NCBI GenBank assembly: GCA_964409865.1
Contig: CAYPGE010000343.1
Location: 1-10,315 of the forward strand
DNA length: 10,315 bases
Direction of reading: 5' to 3'
DNA from: Anammoximicrobium sp964409865
Lineage (GTDB): Bacteria; Planctomycetota; Planctomycetia; Pirellulales; Pirellulaceae
A program made the translations under genes and the position numbers. The notes beneath the pieces are model-generated. The model saw only the letters and a program-made list of their open reading frames with translations, had not been told where the DNA came from and searched no databases. Positions 1-6,892 of this stretch are shown here, piece after piece. Position 1 is the first letter of the stretch. Each line of letters opens with the position of its first letter.

Positions 1-319
1 ACGAAACGGGCAACTCGCCGGTCTCTGCCAACAACAGCGGCGAGACTGTCATCATTCGGCGCAGTGTGCGGTTCGGCGTTTGTCCTGTTTTCTTACCCTG
101 GGCTCCTGGCCGCTCGCGGGAGAACGCCACGCAAGCGTCGCATGGCGGTCGCCAGCGTCCAACCGCTGTTTGAGCCAGCTTATTATGCGACAATAATGCC
201 TGTCCTTTTTACCCCCCTTTTTACACCTGTCCTTTTTACCTGTGGCGATGACGATCGTGGGAACGTGTTCGCGTCCTTCGCCCGCCGGAAAAAAACCGAA
301 AAAACCTTCGCCGCTCAAG
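1..319. other. Upstream stretch without a convincing gene
   Basis: I see no supportable gene before the repressor promoter. Reading frames are open on both strands, but they run through the CCTGTCCTTTTT repeat at 196-238 and have the composition of frames left open by chance in GC-rich DNA. One plus-strand frame is open from base 3 to a stop at about 171-173. It could be the last ~56 codons of a gene that begins outside the window, but nothing in it is recognisable. Apart from the repeat I see no strong structure. Confidence 0.5.
196..238 (+). repeat. Short tandem repeat CCTGTCCTTTTTA
   Basis: The 13-mer CCTGTCCTTTTTA occurs at 199-211 and again at 226-238, with a degenerate copy (CCCCCCTTTTTACA) between them. 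The longer form ATGCCTGTCCTTTT at 196-209 has a perfect 14-base inverted partner at 6248-6261. Similar CTGTCCCTTTTT-type motifs are common intergenic elements in some bacterial phyla and in places accompany REP-associated transposases. That link is from memory of the motif type, and no transposase is present here. Confidence 0.6.
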
Positions 320-356
320 TTGACGCATGATACAAACGATGATACACATGTATCAT
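320..356 (+). promoter_or_regulatory. Promoter and operator of the efflux operon
   Basis: A TTGACG box (320-325) is followed after 17 bases by TACACA (343-348), a weak -10 candidate. Transcription would then start at about 355, on the A of the repressor ATG. The octamer ATGATACA occurs three times: 327-334 and 339-346 as direct copies 12 bases apart, and 349-356 inverted. The last two form TGATACA-CA-TGTATCA, a dyad of the kind TetR-family dimers bind, and it covers both the -10 and the start codon. No Shine-Dalgarno sequence precedes the ATG. This fits an autoregulated, possibly leaderless transcript; promoter and binding are inferred, the repeats are seen. Confidence 0.6.
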
Positions 357-948
357 GAGCACTGAACGACCGTCTTCAGAGCGGATTCTCCAGGCCGCGG
401 TTCGATTGTTTCTGGAGCAGTGCGTCCGGAAGACGAGCGCCGAGGAAGTGGCGTTCCAGGCCGGCGTTACGCGGGTGACGGTCTACCGCTACTTTACGGA
501 CAAGGAAGGGCTGGTCCGCGCGGTATGCCAGCGGATCGGTGCGGTTTTCCAGAGGGCGGCGGAGGGAAGCCGGAGCGGGTCCATCGACGAGATTGTCGCC
601 TGCCTGAATCGGCTTGGCTGGGAACTGAGCGAACTCGGCTCCGGCAACATGTTTGCTCTGTTCGACGAAGTCCACCGCCTGTACCCAGACGTGTACGAGG
701 AGTTCCGGCAGACTCGCGAAGCGGCGATTGACACGATTCTCGAACAGGCACTAGCGGCCGCCAGACGCGACGGGGCCTTACGCAAGGGATTGAACCAAGA
801 AGTCGTCCGGGCGCTTTTCGTATCCGGGGTGGTGAGGCTCATCGAGACGCCGTCTCTGATTTCCGCGAACGTGCCTGCGGAAGACATCGTGTCAACCGTC
901 ACGATGATCTTCCAGCACGGGATTCTGAAGGAGAAGAGTACAGGGTGA
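355..948 (+). CDS. TetR/AcrR-family transcriptional repressor
   Basis: This 197-residue protein has the usual TetR-family length. The N-terminal DNA-binding domain is clear: helix 1 at about residues 8-21 (ERILQAAVRLF), then the helix-turn-helix at about 27-48 ending in the signature GVTRVTVYRYFTDKEGL (37-53). The remaining ~140 residues are the helical ligand-binding and dimerisation domain, which is too variable to give a ligand. It is the first gene of a three-gene operon with a membrane fusion protein and an RND pump, the classic AcrR-like arrangement, so it probably represses the operon until a pump substrate binds. The ATG at 355 puts the first helix at the normal distance from the N-terminus, although there is no Shine-Dalgarno sequence before it and the operator dyad overlaps it. 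Family assignment is firm; ligand and target are inferred from position. Confidence 0.93.
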   Translation: MSTERPSSERILQAAVRLFLEQCVRKTSAEEVAFQAGVTRVTVYRYFTDKEGLVRAVCQRIGAVFQRAAEGSRSGSIDEIVACLNRLGWELSELGSGNMFALFDEVHRLYPDVYEEFRQTREAAIDTILEQALAAARRDGALRKGLNQEVVRALFVSGVVRLIETPSLISANVPAEDIVSTVTMIFQHGILKEKSTG

Positions 949-954
949 GCAGTC

Positions 955-2214
955 ATGAACGCGAATGGTAATCCGTTGGTTCCACGCAGCGCGGCTCTCC
1001 ACCGCCGTACGGCGCCGCTCCGGACAGCCTGGCTCCGGGCGATGTTGTTTCCGCTGGTCATCATCTCCGGGTGCGGACGCCACGATATCCCGGCCGCACT
1101 GCCGGCCGCGGTTCAGGTCGTGACGCTGGCCCAGGAGCAAGTCGCCTGCCGGACGCAGATCAGTGCCACGGTCCGCGAGCGGCGAGCGGTGGACCTGTCG
1201 TTCAAGGTGCCTGGCACGGTCAAGCAGTTGCTGCAAGTCCGCGGCGCGGACGGGACGCTGCGCGACGTCCAGGAGGGAGACGTGGTGAACGGCGACCTCC
1301 GGCAACCGCTGGCTCAGTTGGATGACGCCGACTGCCAGCGGCAGCGGTCCGCGGCGGCCGAGCGACTGGCCCAGGCTCGGGCCAAAGAACAAGCGGTAGC
1401 GGCCAATCTGACGGCTGCGGAGGCCGAGTATCGCCGCCTCAAGGAATTGCGGGACGAGAGAGCGATCGCGGAACAGGCGCACGACGACGCGCGGGCTCGG
1501 CGAGACGCGATTCAAGCCGAGTTGGAGGGGGCCCGGCGCGAAGTCGCCGCCGCCAACGTGGCCCTGCAACAGGCGGAAGACGATCTGCGAAACTGTTCGC
1601 TGTGCGTCCCGCTGCCCCAGGCCACGATCGCGCGCAAACTGGTCGAGCCCAACGAGCGAGTCCAGGCAGCTCGCACGGTGCTTCAGGTCATGGACCTGTC
1701 GCAGGTGCGGGTTGCGTTTGGCGTGCCGGACACGAAGATCGCTGAGTTCTGTTTGGGACAGTCGCTGAAGATCGTGGCCGATGCCTTTCCTGGCGAGAGC
1801 TTCGCGGGGCGGGTGACGAAGCTTTATCCCGCCGCCGACCCGAAGACGCGGACGTTCGAAGTCGAGGTAACGGTCGACGAGCCGCGCGGACTCAAGCCGG
1901 GCATGGTGGTGACGATCCTCAACGGCTGCGAGGAAACGATGCTGCTGCTGCCGATGACGTCCATCCAGCGCGGCGAGAAACCCGGCGAATTCGCCGTCTA
2001 CACGGTGAATGAGGAGCAGGAGCGGCAAGTCGTTCGCCGGCGCCGCGTGCACCTGGACGGCGTGTACGACAACCGCATTCGGGTCGCCGCCGACGCGTCT
2101 TCCGAACTCAAGGCGGGCGACACGGTGGTGGTGTGCGGCGGCTCGCGATTGACGGACGGACAAGCGGTGCGGGTGCTGCCCGGCCGCGAGCAGGAAGTCC
2201 GCGTGCAGCTGTGA
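955..2214 (+). CDS. RND efflux periplasmic adaptor (HlyD/AcrA-type membrane fusion protein), lipoprotein
   Basis: This 419-residue protein would link the inner-membrane pump to an outer-membrane channel. It has a signal sequence with basic residues, then a hydrophobic stretch MLFPLVIISGC whose last residues (ISGC, C40) form a lipobox, so it is probably a lipoprotein. A first half-motif of the barrel-sandwich domain follows (FKVPGTVKQLL, about 84-95, and EGDVV). An Ala/Glu/Arg/Gln-rich alpha-helical hairpin spans about 123-212. Next come the second half-motif and the beta-barrel domain (VRVAFGVPDTKI; TRTFEVEVTVDEP; LKPGMVVTI), then a C-terminal membrane-proximal region. It begins 6 bases after the repressor stop, with weak GGTGAG spacing, and ends 8 bases before the pump gene. 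Oddities: the usual APFDG stretch after the hairpin is replaced by NCSLCVPLP, giving a CxxC at 214-217, and there are about seven cysteines after the lipobox. An alternative start is M30 (1042), which would leave only a minimal signal sequence. The substrate cannot be told. Confidence 0.9.
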   Translation: MNANGNPLVPRSAALHRRTAPLRTAWLRAMLFPLVIISGCGRHDIPAALPAAVQVVTLAQEQVACRTQISATVRERRAVDLSFKVPGTVKQLLQVRGADGTLRDVQEGDVVNGDLRQPLAQLDDADCQRQRSAAAERLAQARAKEQAVAANLTAAEAEYRRLKELRDERAIAEQAHDDARARRDAIQAELEGARREVAAANVALQQAEDDLRNCSLCVPLPQATIARKLVEPNERVQAARTVLQVMDLSQVRVAFGVPDTKIAEFCLGQSLKIVADAFPGESFAGRVTKLYPAADPKTRTFEVEVTVDEPRGLKPGMVVTILNGCEETMLLLPMTSIQRGEKPGEFAVYTVNEEQERQVVRRRRVHLDGVYDNRIRVAADASSELKAGDTVVVCGGSRLTDGQAVRVLPGREQEVRVQL

Positions 2215-2222
2215 GGTGCCCC

Positions 2223-5200
2223 ATGACGACTTCCCAGTTCTTTGTGTACAAGCGTCCGGTTGCCTGGACGGCGCTGGTGGCGACGCTGCTGTGGGGCGTC
2301 TACGCTTATTTCCAGATGCCCCAGCGGCACGATCCGCACATTCCCGTGCGGATCGGAACCGTGGTCACGGTGTATCCGGGCGCCGAGGCGGAGAAGGTCG
2401 AGCAGGAGGTGACCCGCAAGATCGAGCAGCGACTCAGCGAGAATCCAGCCGTCGAGAAAGTCCGCTCGCTCAGCCGCCGAGGCGCCTCCGTGGTGTTCGT
2501 AGAACTGCACGACACGGTGCGCGACACGGAACTGGTCTGGCAGGACTTGCAGAACAAGCTGGACTCGATCCGCGACTTGCCCACGGTCCGCAACCAACGG
2601 TTGCAACCGAAGCTGGACAAGGATTTTGGCGAAACGGTGGCCGTGATGCTGACGGTGTCCAGCCCCAAGGTCTCGGACTTCGAGATTTGCCAGCGGGCGG
2701 AGAGCATCCGCCGCGCCCTGGCGGATTTCCGCGCCGCCCGGCCGGCGAAATTTCGCCGCGACCGGATCAGCGCCGTCCTGGTCTACCCCCAGACCGTGGC
2801 TCGGTCCTACGTGTTGTGGCTGGGCCAGAGCTTACTGCGGAGTCTGACGGAGACGGGCCTGGTGCAGGACGCCGCGATTGTCGAAGCGCCCAGCACCGGC
2901 TGCCTCGATTTCCAGCTCGCCGCCGGCAAAACGGACGAGGACTTGATCCGCGCGGCGTTGCGTTGGGAGCGGGACACGGCCGGCACAGGGATGACGCACC
3001 CGGACATGTGGCCCGGCGTGCTGGTGCGGGATCTTGCCGGCCTGGAAAGCAAGCTCCGCCGCTCGCCGCGCGATCCGTTGGGCGGCCCCGACCGCTACAG
3101 CTACCGCCAGCTGCGACGTTTCGCCGACCAGGTCCGCGACCGGCTGAAAGCGTATCCGACGGTGGGCCGGATCGACGAGATCGGCGTCCAGGACGAGGCC
3201 GTTTATCTGTACTACAGCGGGCGGCGGTTCGCGGCGCTCGACCTCTCGCCGCACACCGTGGCCGCCCGGCTGGAGGGCCGCAACATCAACCTGCCTGCCG
3301 GCCGGATCGAGATCCCCGGACAGAACTTGGACGTGCATCCCAGCGGCGAGTTTCGCAGCGAGCAGGAGATCGGCCAGCTGGTGCTGGACGTGCAGCACGG
3401 TTTTCCGACCTACCTGCGGGACCTGGTGGACGTGGTCCGCGGCTACGAAGACCCGCCGGACGTGATGAACTTCCGCTCGATCAAAGTGGACGCCCACGAT
3501 CCGCCTCGTGCGCAGCTGCCCAGCGAGCTGACGTTTGACCAGCAAGGCCGCAGCGGCGACGAGGCCCCGTTGCCGGACGCCACCCAACTGCAGACGTCGA
3601 GAGCCGTGACGCTGGCGGTGCGTCAAGCGCCGGGGACGCAAATCGAACAATTCGGCCGGGACATCGACGCGGCGATGGACTCGCTGCAGGGCGTGCTGCC
3701 GGCCGACCTGCAGGTCGAACGGACGCACGACGAGCCGCGCGAAGTGCAGCAGAAGATCGGCCAGTTCGACCAGAACCTGATCGAGGCCGTGGTGATCGTG
3801 GTCGTGGTCGCGCTGCTGCTGATGGAGTGGCGCAGCGCCCTGCTGGTCGCGTTTTCCATTCCTTTGACCGTGGCCATGACCCTGGGCATCTGCCAGCTGA
3901 TCGGCATCGACCTGCAGCAGGTCTCCATCGCCGCCATGATCATCGCCCTGGGACTGCTGGTCGATGACCCGGTCGTGGCCGGGGATGCGATCAACCGTGA
4001 ACTGGCGCACGGCACGCCTCGCGACGTGGCGGCCTGGCTGGGGCCGCAGAAGCTGGCCCGCGCCATCCTGTACGCGACCCTCACCAACTGCGTAGCCTTC
4101 CTGCCGCTGTTGTTGGTCCGGGGCAAGGTGGGCGAGTTCATCTACTCGCTGCCGGTGGTCGTGACGGCTTCGCTGGTGGCCAGCCGCATTGTGTCGATGA
4201 CGTTCATGCCGCTGCTGGGTTACTATGTGCTGCGCGGGCAGAAAGGCTTCGAGGCCAGTCTGACCGAAGGCGGGCGGGGCGCGACGTTTGCGAGGTATTA
4301 CAACGGATTCTCCGAGTGGTGCCTGCGGCACAAGCTGTTGACGTTGGGCGTCTGCAGCCTGCTGCTGGCTGCCGGCACGGCCGTCTTGCCGCTGCTGGGA
4401 ACCTCCTTCTTCCCGAAGGATTTGCACACGGCCTTTACGGTCAACCTGTTCCTGGCCGAAGGCTCGTCGATCCGGCAGACGCGGGACGAATCGCTGCGGG
4501 CGATCCAGCAGATCGAAGCCCTGGCGGGGAAAGACATCCGTTCGTACACGACGTTCGTCGGACAAGGCGGACCGCGGTTTTGGCTGTCGATCGTGCCGGA
4601 ACAGCGTGCGGACAACCATGCCCAGATCCTGGTCCGCACGGTCGATCGAGAAATCACGGAGGCCGTGGTCCGACGGCTGAAACGCGAGTTGCCGTTGCGG
4701 ATCGCCGCGGCGCGGGTGACGATCGAGCAGTTGGAGACCGGTCCACCCGTCGGCATTCCCGTGCAGATCCGCATCTATGGCGACGAGATCGAAACGCTTC
4801 GCCGCCTGGCGGCCGACACCCGGCAGCAGTTGCGGTCGCTGCCCGGCACGGACAACATCCACGACGACTGGGAGCCGGAGGTGCTGCAGTTGGCTGCACT
4901 CATCAATGCGGACAAAGCCAACCTGGCGGGGATCAGTCACGAGGATGTGGCCCTGCTGCTGCAGACCGGGTTGTCCGGGACAGCGCCCACGTATTTGCGG
5001 GAGGAGGACCGCTTGATCCCGATCACGTTCCGGCTGCGGAGCGACGAGCGGGCGCGGGTCGAGGACCTGGACGGCATCGACGCCGTGAGCACCACGACCA
5101 ACGTGCGGGTGCCGTTGAGCCAGATCGCGCGGTTCGAGCCGCAGTTGGTCAGCCCCAAGATCTGCCGCCGGCAGCATCAGCGGTGCGTGACCGTCAAGTG

Positions 5201-5951
5201 CGATACGCTCCCGGGCGTGTTGCCCAGCAGCGTGGTGGCCCAGATGCATGATCGGCTCGCTCGGCTGTCCGCCGCCTGGCCGCCCGGTTATCGCTTTGAA
5301 TTTGGCGGCGAGCACGAAGAGCAGGTCAAGGGCTTCCGGGCGGTGTCCGTGGCGCTGGTCGTGTCCCTGGTGATGATCTACCTGGCGCTGGTACTGCAAT
5401 TCAACAGCGTCACCAAGCCGCTGGTCGTGTTCGCTGCGGTCCCGTTCGGACTGATGGCCGGCGTCATGGGCCTGGCGATTACTGACGCCCCCTTCGGCTT
5501 CATGGCCTTCCTGGGCGTGGCTTCGCTGGCTGGGGTGATCGTTAGCCACATCATCGTGCTGTTCGACTATATCGAGGACGCCTGTGAGCGGGGCGAATCG
5601 CTGCACCGCGCGGTGATCGATTCGGCCCTGGTCCGGCTGCGGCCCGTGCTGGTCACCGTCCTGGCCACGGTGGGCGGCCTGATCCCGTTGGCCATCGAAG
5701 GCGGCCCCTTGTGGCAGCCGATGTGCTACGTCCAGATCACCGGCCTGCTGCTGGCCACGCTGGTGACCAAGATGATCGTCCCCGTGTTGTACGTGGTGTT
5801 CGTGGAGAACCTGGGCCTGATTCGCTGGGAGCCGGAAAAGACGGTCGAACTGTCGACGATCCGCGCAAATCCAGCTGCCGCCCGCCGCTCGGACGGACTG
5901 CGGGACGTGACCAGCACCCGCATCTGCCCGCTGAACAGCCGCCGCTTGTAG
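2223..5951 (+). CDS. RND-family efflux pump, inner-membrane permease subunit, with aberrant C-terminal tail
   Basis: This is the proton-driven pump of a tripartite exporter, predicted at 1242 residues; AcrB-type pumps are usually 1030-1050. The ATG at 2223 is chosen because GAGGTG sits 4 bases upstream, 8 bases after the adaptor stop, and MTTSQFFVYKRPVAW is a normal RND start; the frame is open further upstream. TM1 lies near residues 12-30, TM2 near 518-540 and TM7 near 704-725. The proton-relay pair in TM4 is present (GLLVDDPVV, D581 and D582). The TM10 counterpart reads GVIVSHIIVLFDYIE (H1109) instead of the K- or N-containing versions of AcrB-like pumps, so relay details differ. About 120 extra residues (roughly 170-290) interrupt the first periplasmic porter domain. 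A cysteine/histidine cluster, C981, H985, C988 and C993, lies in the second periplasmic loop. The usual ending is near IRWEP (residue 1204). The last ~37 residues are low-complexity, basic and encoded on the back of a phage-like gene fragment, so they look like read-through at a recombination junction. Substrate class is unknown; pump identity is certain. Confidence 0.93.
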   Translation: MTTSQFFVYKRPVAWTALVATLLWGVYAYFQMPQRHDPHIPVRIGTVVTVYPGAEAEKVEQEVTRKIEQRLSENPAVEKVRSLSRRGASVVFVELHDTVRDTELVWQDLQNKLDSIRDLPTVRNQRLQPKLDKDFGETVAVMLTVSSPKVSDFEICQRAESIRRALADFRAARPAKFRRDRISAVLVYPQTVARSYVLWLGQSLLRSLTETGLVQDAAIVEAPSTGCLDFQLAAGKTDEDLIRAALRWERDTAGTGMTHPDMWPGVLVRDLAGLESKLRRSPRDPLGGPDRYSYRQLRRFADQVRDRLKAYPTVGRIDEIGVQDEAVYLYYSGRRFAALDLSPHTVAARLEGRNINLPAGRIEIPGQNLDVHPSGEFRSEQEIGQLVLDVQHGFPTYLRDLVDVVRGYEDPPDVMNFRSIKVDAHDPPRAQLPSELTFDQQGRSGDEAPLPDATQLQTSRAVTLAVRQAPGTQIEQFGRDIDAAMDSLQGVLPADLQVERTHDEPREVQQKIGQFDQNLIEAVVIVVVVALLLMEWRSALLVAFSIPLTVAMTLGICQLIGIDLQQVSIAAMIIALGLLVDDPVVAGDAINRELAHGTPRDVAAWLGPQKLARAILYATLTNCVAFLPLLLVRGKVGEFIYSLPVVVTASLVASRIVSMTFMPLLGYYVLRGQKGFEASLTEGGRGATFARYYNGFSEWCLRHKLLTLGVCSLLLAAGTAVLPLLGTSFFPKDLHTAFTVNLFLAEGSSIRQTRDESLRAIQQIEALAGKDIRSYTTFVGQGGPRFWLSIVPEQRADNHAQILVRTVDREITEAVVRRLKRELPLRIAAARVTIEQLETGPPVGIPVQIRIYGDEIETLRRLAADTRQQLRSLPGTDNIHDDWEPEVLQLAALINADKANLAGISHEDVALLLQTGLSGTAPTYLREEDRLIPITFRLRSDERARVEDLDGIDAVSTTTNVRVPLSQIARFEPQLVSPKICRRQHQRCVTVKCDTLPGVLPSSVVAQMHDRLARLSAAWPPGYRFEFGGEHEEQVKGFRAVSVALVVSLVMIYLALVLQFNSVTKPLVVFAAVPFGLMAGVMGLAITDAPFGFMAFLGVASLAGVIVSHIIVLFDYIEDACERGESLHRAVIDSALVRLRPVLVTVLATVGGLIPLAIEGGPLWQPMCYVQITGLLLATLVTKMIVPVLYVVFVENLGLIRWEPEKTVELSTIRANPAAARRSDGLRDVTSTRICPLNSRRL

Positions 5952-6136
5952 ATCCGCAGCGCCAGGTTGTAGACGTTGAACGGAGTGTCCGCGGCATCCC
6001 GGTTGTCCCCGTACCCGTCCCCCGCGTACTGGACCAGCCGCTCCCGGTACTGCTGCCGAAACGGCTCCAACTCGCTCTGCGAGTGCCGGATGGCTTCCCG
6101 GAGTTTCTGAAGATCCGCAGGACTCGACGGGTCCAT
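5860..6136 (-). pseudogene. Truncated phage portal-like gene, N-terminal part
   Basis: The minus-strand frame starting at 6136 (MDPSSPADLQKLREAIRHSQ) encodes a charged helix and then a patterned stretch, QQYRERLVQYAGDGYGDN, PFNVYNLALRIYKRRLFSG and MRVLVTSRSP. This resembles the N-terminal region of portal-like head proteins of tailed phages, in which a helix is followed by a short region naming the capsid-proximal fold. The resemblance is from memory and cannot be confirmed here. It loses sense at about 5865-5860, where the plus strand becomes the pump gene, so the exact 3' edge is uncertain. GGGGTG lies about nine bases before the ATG. It follows the terminase-like fragment in the phage order terminase then portal, which supports the assignment. 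It is certainly not a full-length gene: portals are usually 400 residues or more and only about 90 remain. Confidence 0.5.
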
Positions 6137-6156
6137 AGTTCAAGCACCCCAATAGC

Positions 6157-6239
6157 CGGTGATCGGTGACCGGTAATCGGTAATCGGTGCCCGACCTCTG
6201 ACCTCCGCCCTCCGACCGATCACCGATCACCGACCGATC
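6157..6239. repeat. Seven-base tandem repeats forming an inverted repeat
   Basis: From 6157 the plus strand reads CGGTGAT, CGGTGAC, CGGTAAT, CGGTAAT, CGGTG in tandem. At 6216-6239 there are units in the opposite orientation (ACCGATC, ACCGATC). The 13-mer CGGTGATCGGTGA (6157-6169) is exactly complementary to 6220-6232 across a 50-base spacer containing ACCTCTGACCTCCGCCCTC. The element separates the portal-like and terminase-like fragments. Function is unknown; it may be a dispersed genomic repeat. Confidence 0.7.
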
Positions 6240-6247
6240 CCCGAGCG

Positions 6248-6261
6248 AAAAGGACAGGCAT
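6248..6261 (-). repeat. Inverted copy of the ATGCCTGTCCTTTT motif
   Basis: AAAAGGACAGGCAT at 6248-6261 is the exact reverse complement of ATGCCTGTCCTTTT at 196-209. On the minus strand it begins immediately after the stop codon of the terminase-like fragment (TGA, 6263-6261), so the fragment ends where the repeat starts. This is the right-hand member of a pair that brackets the efflux operon, about 6 kb apart. Confidence 0.65.
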
Positions 6262-6561
6262 CATCCGTTCGGGCCCAGCAGCTCCGAACGCTTCTGCGTC
6301 CAGTAGCCGGGCTTGTTCGTCGCCCGCTTGGTGACCACGTCCGCGTGCCTGCGGTAGTAGAAGTCCCTTACCAAAATCCGTCTCCGGGCCCCGCTTCTGG
6401 AATTCCTGGCCCGGCCCGTTGGCCTCCCACGTCAAAAACGCCGGCCCCCCGCGGTCGTTCTTGAACCACCAGCAGGCCGCGATCGCCTTCTCCGTGAACA
6501 AGTACGGCAGCATGTTCGGCACCACGAACGACGCCACCTTGCGGAGCGTGCGGCGGTTCAA
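6261..6561 (-). pseudogene. Frameshifted fragment of a phage terminase large subunit, C-terminal nuclease part
   Basis: Two minus-strand frames together give one recognisable block. The first, from 6561, reads KVASFVVPNMLPYLFTEKAI and then FLTWEANGPGQEFQKR. The second, ending at the stop 6263-6261, reads RDFYYRRHADVVTKR and then NKPGYWTQKRSELLG. The combination of an acidic-residue-plus-NGPG motif, a tyrosine-rich stretch, and a T-x-KPGYWT-x-x-x-R-x-x-LL block is what one finds near the end of terminase large subunits, the ATP-driven DNA-packaging motor with an RNase H-like nuclease domain. The frame changes at about 6385-6400, where the first frame goes on as ETDFGKGLLLPQ, which is not protein-like, and the second becomes readable as RILVRDFYY. 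The ATPase domain with its Walker motifs is absent, and the reading frame upstream of 6561 dissolves into a hairpin region. It is therefore a dead remnant. Its neighbour on the same strand is the portal-like fragment. Identity rests on pattern recognition only. Confidence 0.6.
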
Positions 6562-6825
6562 GACGGTCAGGGGAGTACGCGTCGCCGACTCTCTACGGTC
6601 GGACGAACGAGGCCGGGCGAACGCCTGCCCGGCAGCAGTCAGATTTTGGAGTCCAGCTTTGGCAAGCTGAATGGTGCCGCCAACACCTTGGCGCGACCCT
6701 CCAATCGCAACGCGTCACCGTCCGCCACGCCCTCCAAGCGTCCTCCGAGACGCGACAAAAACCGGAAGAAACGTAAGCCGGTGGAAGGCGAAATCATCAA
6801 CCGGCCGGGCTCACCCATGATACCC
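6562..6825. other. Gene-free stretch with two small hairpins
   Basis: No convincing gene is seen; short open frames on both strands have no recognisable content. GCCGGGC (6612-6618) pairs with GCCCGGC (6627-6633) across an 8-base loop, and CAGCTT (6654-6659) pairs with AAGCTG (6664-6669) across TGGC. Neither is followed by a T-run on either strand, so they look like pieces of dispersed repeats rather than terminators. The stretch lies between the terminase remnant and the end of clpX. Confidence 0.5.
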
Positions 6826-6859
6826 AAAAAGAGAACGCCAGCCTTGCGGCTGGCGTTCT
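6826..6859 (-). terminator. Rho-independent terminator of clpX
   Basis: On the minus strand, 33 bases after the clpX stop, GAACGCCAGCC pairs perfectly with GGCTGGCGTTC (arms 6848-6858 and 6833-6843; 11 bp) around a GCAA tetraloop (6844-6847). An extra A-T pair closes the base, and a run containing five T follows (6830-6826). Loop type, stem strength and T-run make this a clear intrinsic terminator for transcripts leaving clpX. Confidence 0.9.
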
Positions 6860-6892
6860 TCGAGCCCCACCCACTCGTCGTCTAGCGACGTC

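Noticed and set aside
52..330. Overlapping 88-codon frames on both strands before the repressor
   Set aside because: Both run through the CCTGTCCTTTTT tandem repeat and neither has a ribosome binding site or protein-like pattern.
892..2163. 423-codon minus-strand frame opposite the adaptor gene
   Set aside because: Antisense shadow; Arg/His/Gln-rich, no start signal, and the plus-strand adaptor has clear domains.
2133..2222. Upstream start for the pump gene
   Set aside because: The extra 30 residues overlap the adaptor C-terminus, are Arg/Ala-rich, and lack a ribosome binding site; ATG 2223 has GAGGTG upstream and a standard RND N-terminus.
2832..6230. Very long minus-strand open frame (1132 codons) opposite the pump gene
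   Set aside because: It is the antisense of a certain RND pump in GC-rich DNA, is dominated by Arg, Gln, His, Gly and Ala with no domain pattern, and has no ribosome binding site. It is a composition shadow.
6646..6885. 79-codon plus-strand frame before the end of clpX
   Set aside because: Its last part is the clpX terminator hairpin read in the other direction; the rest is basic low-complexity sequence.
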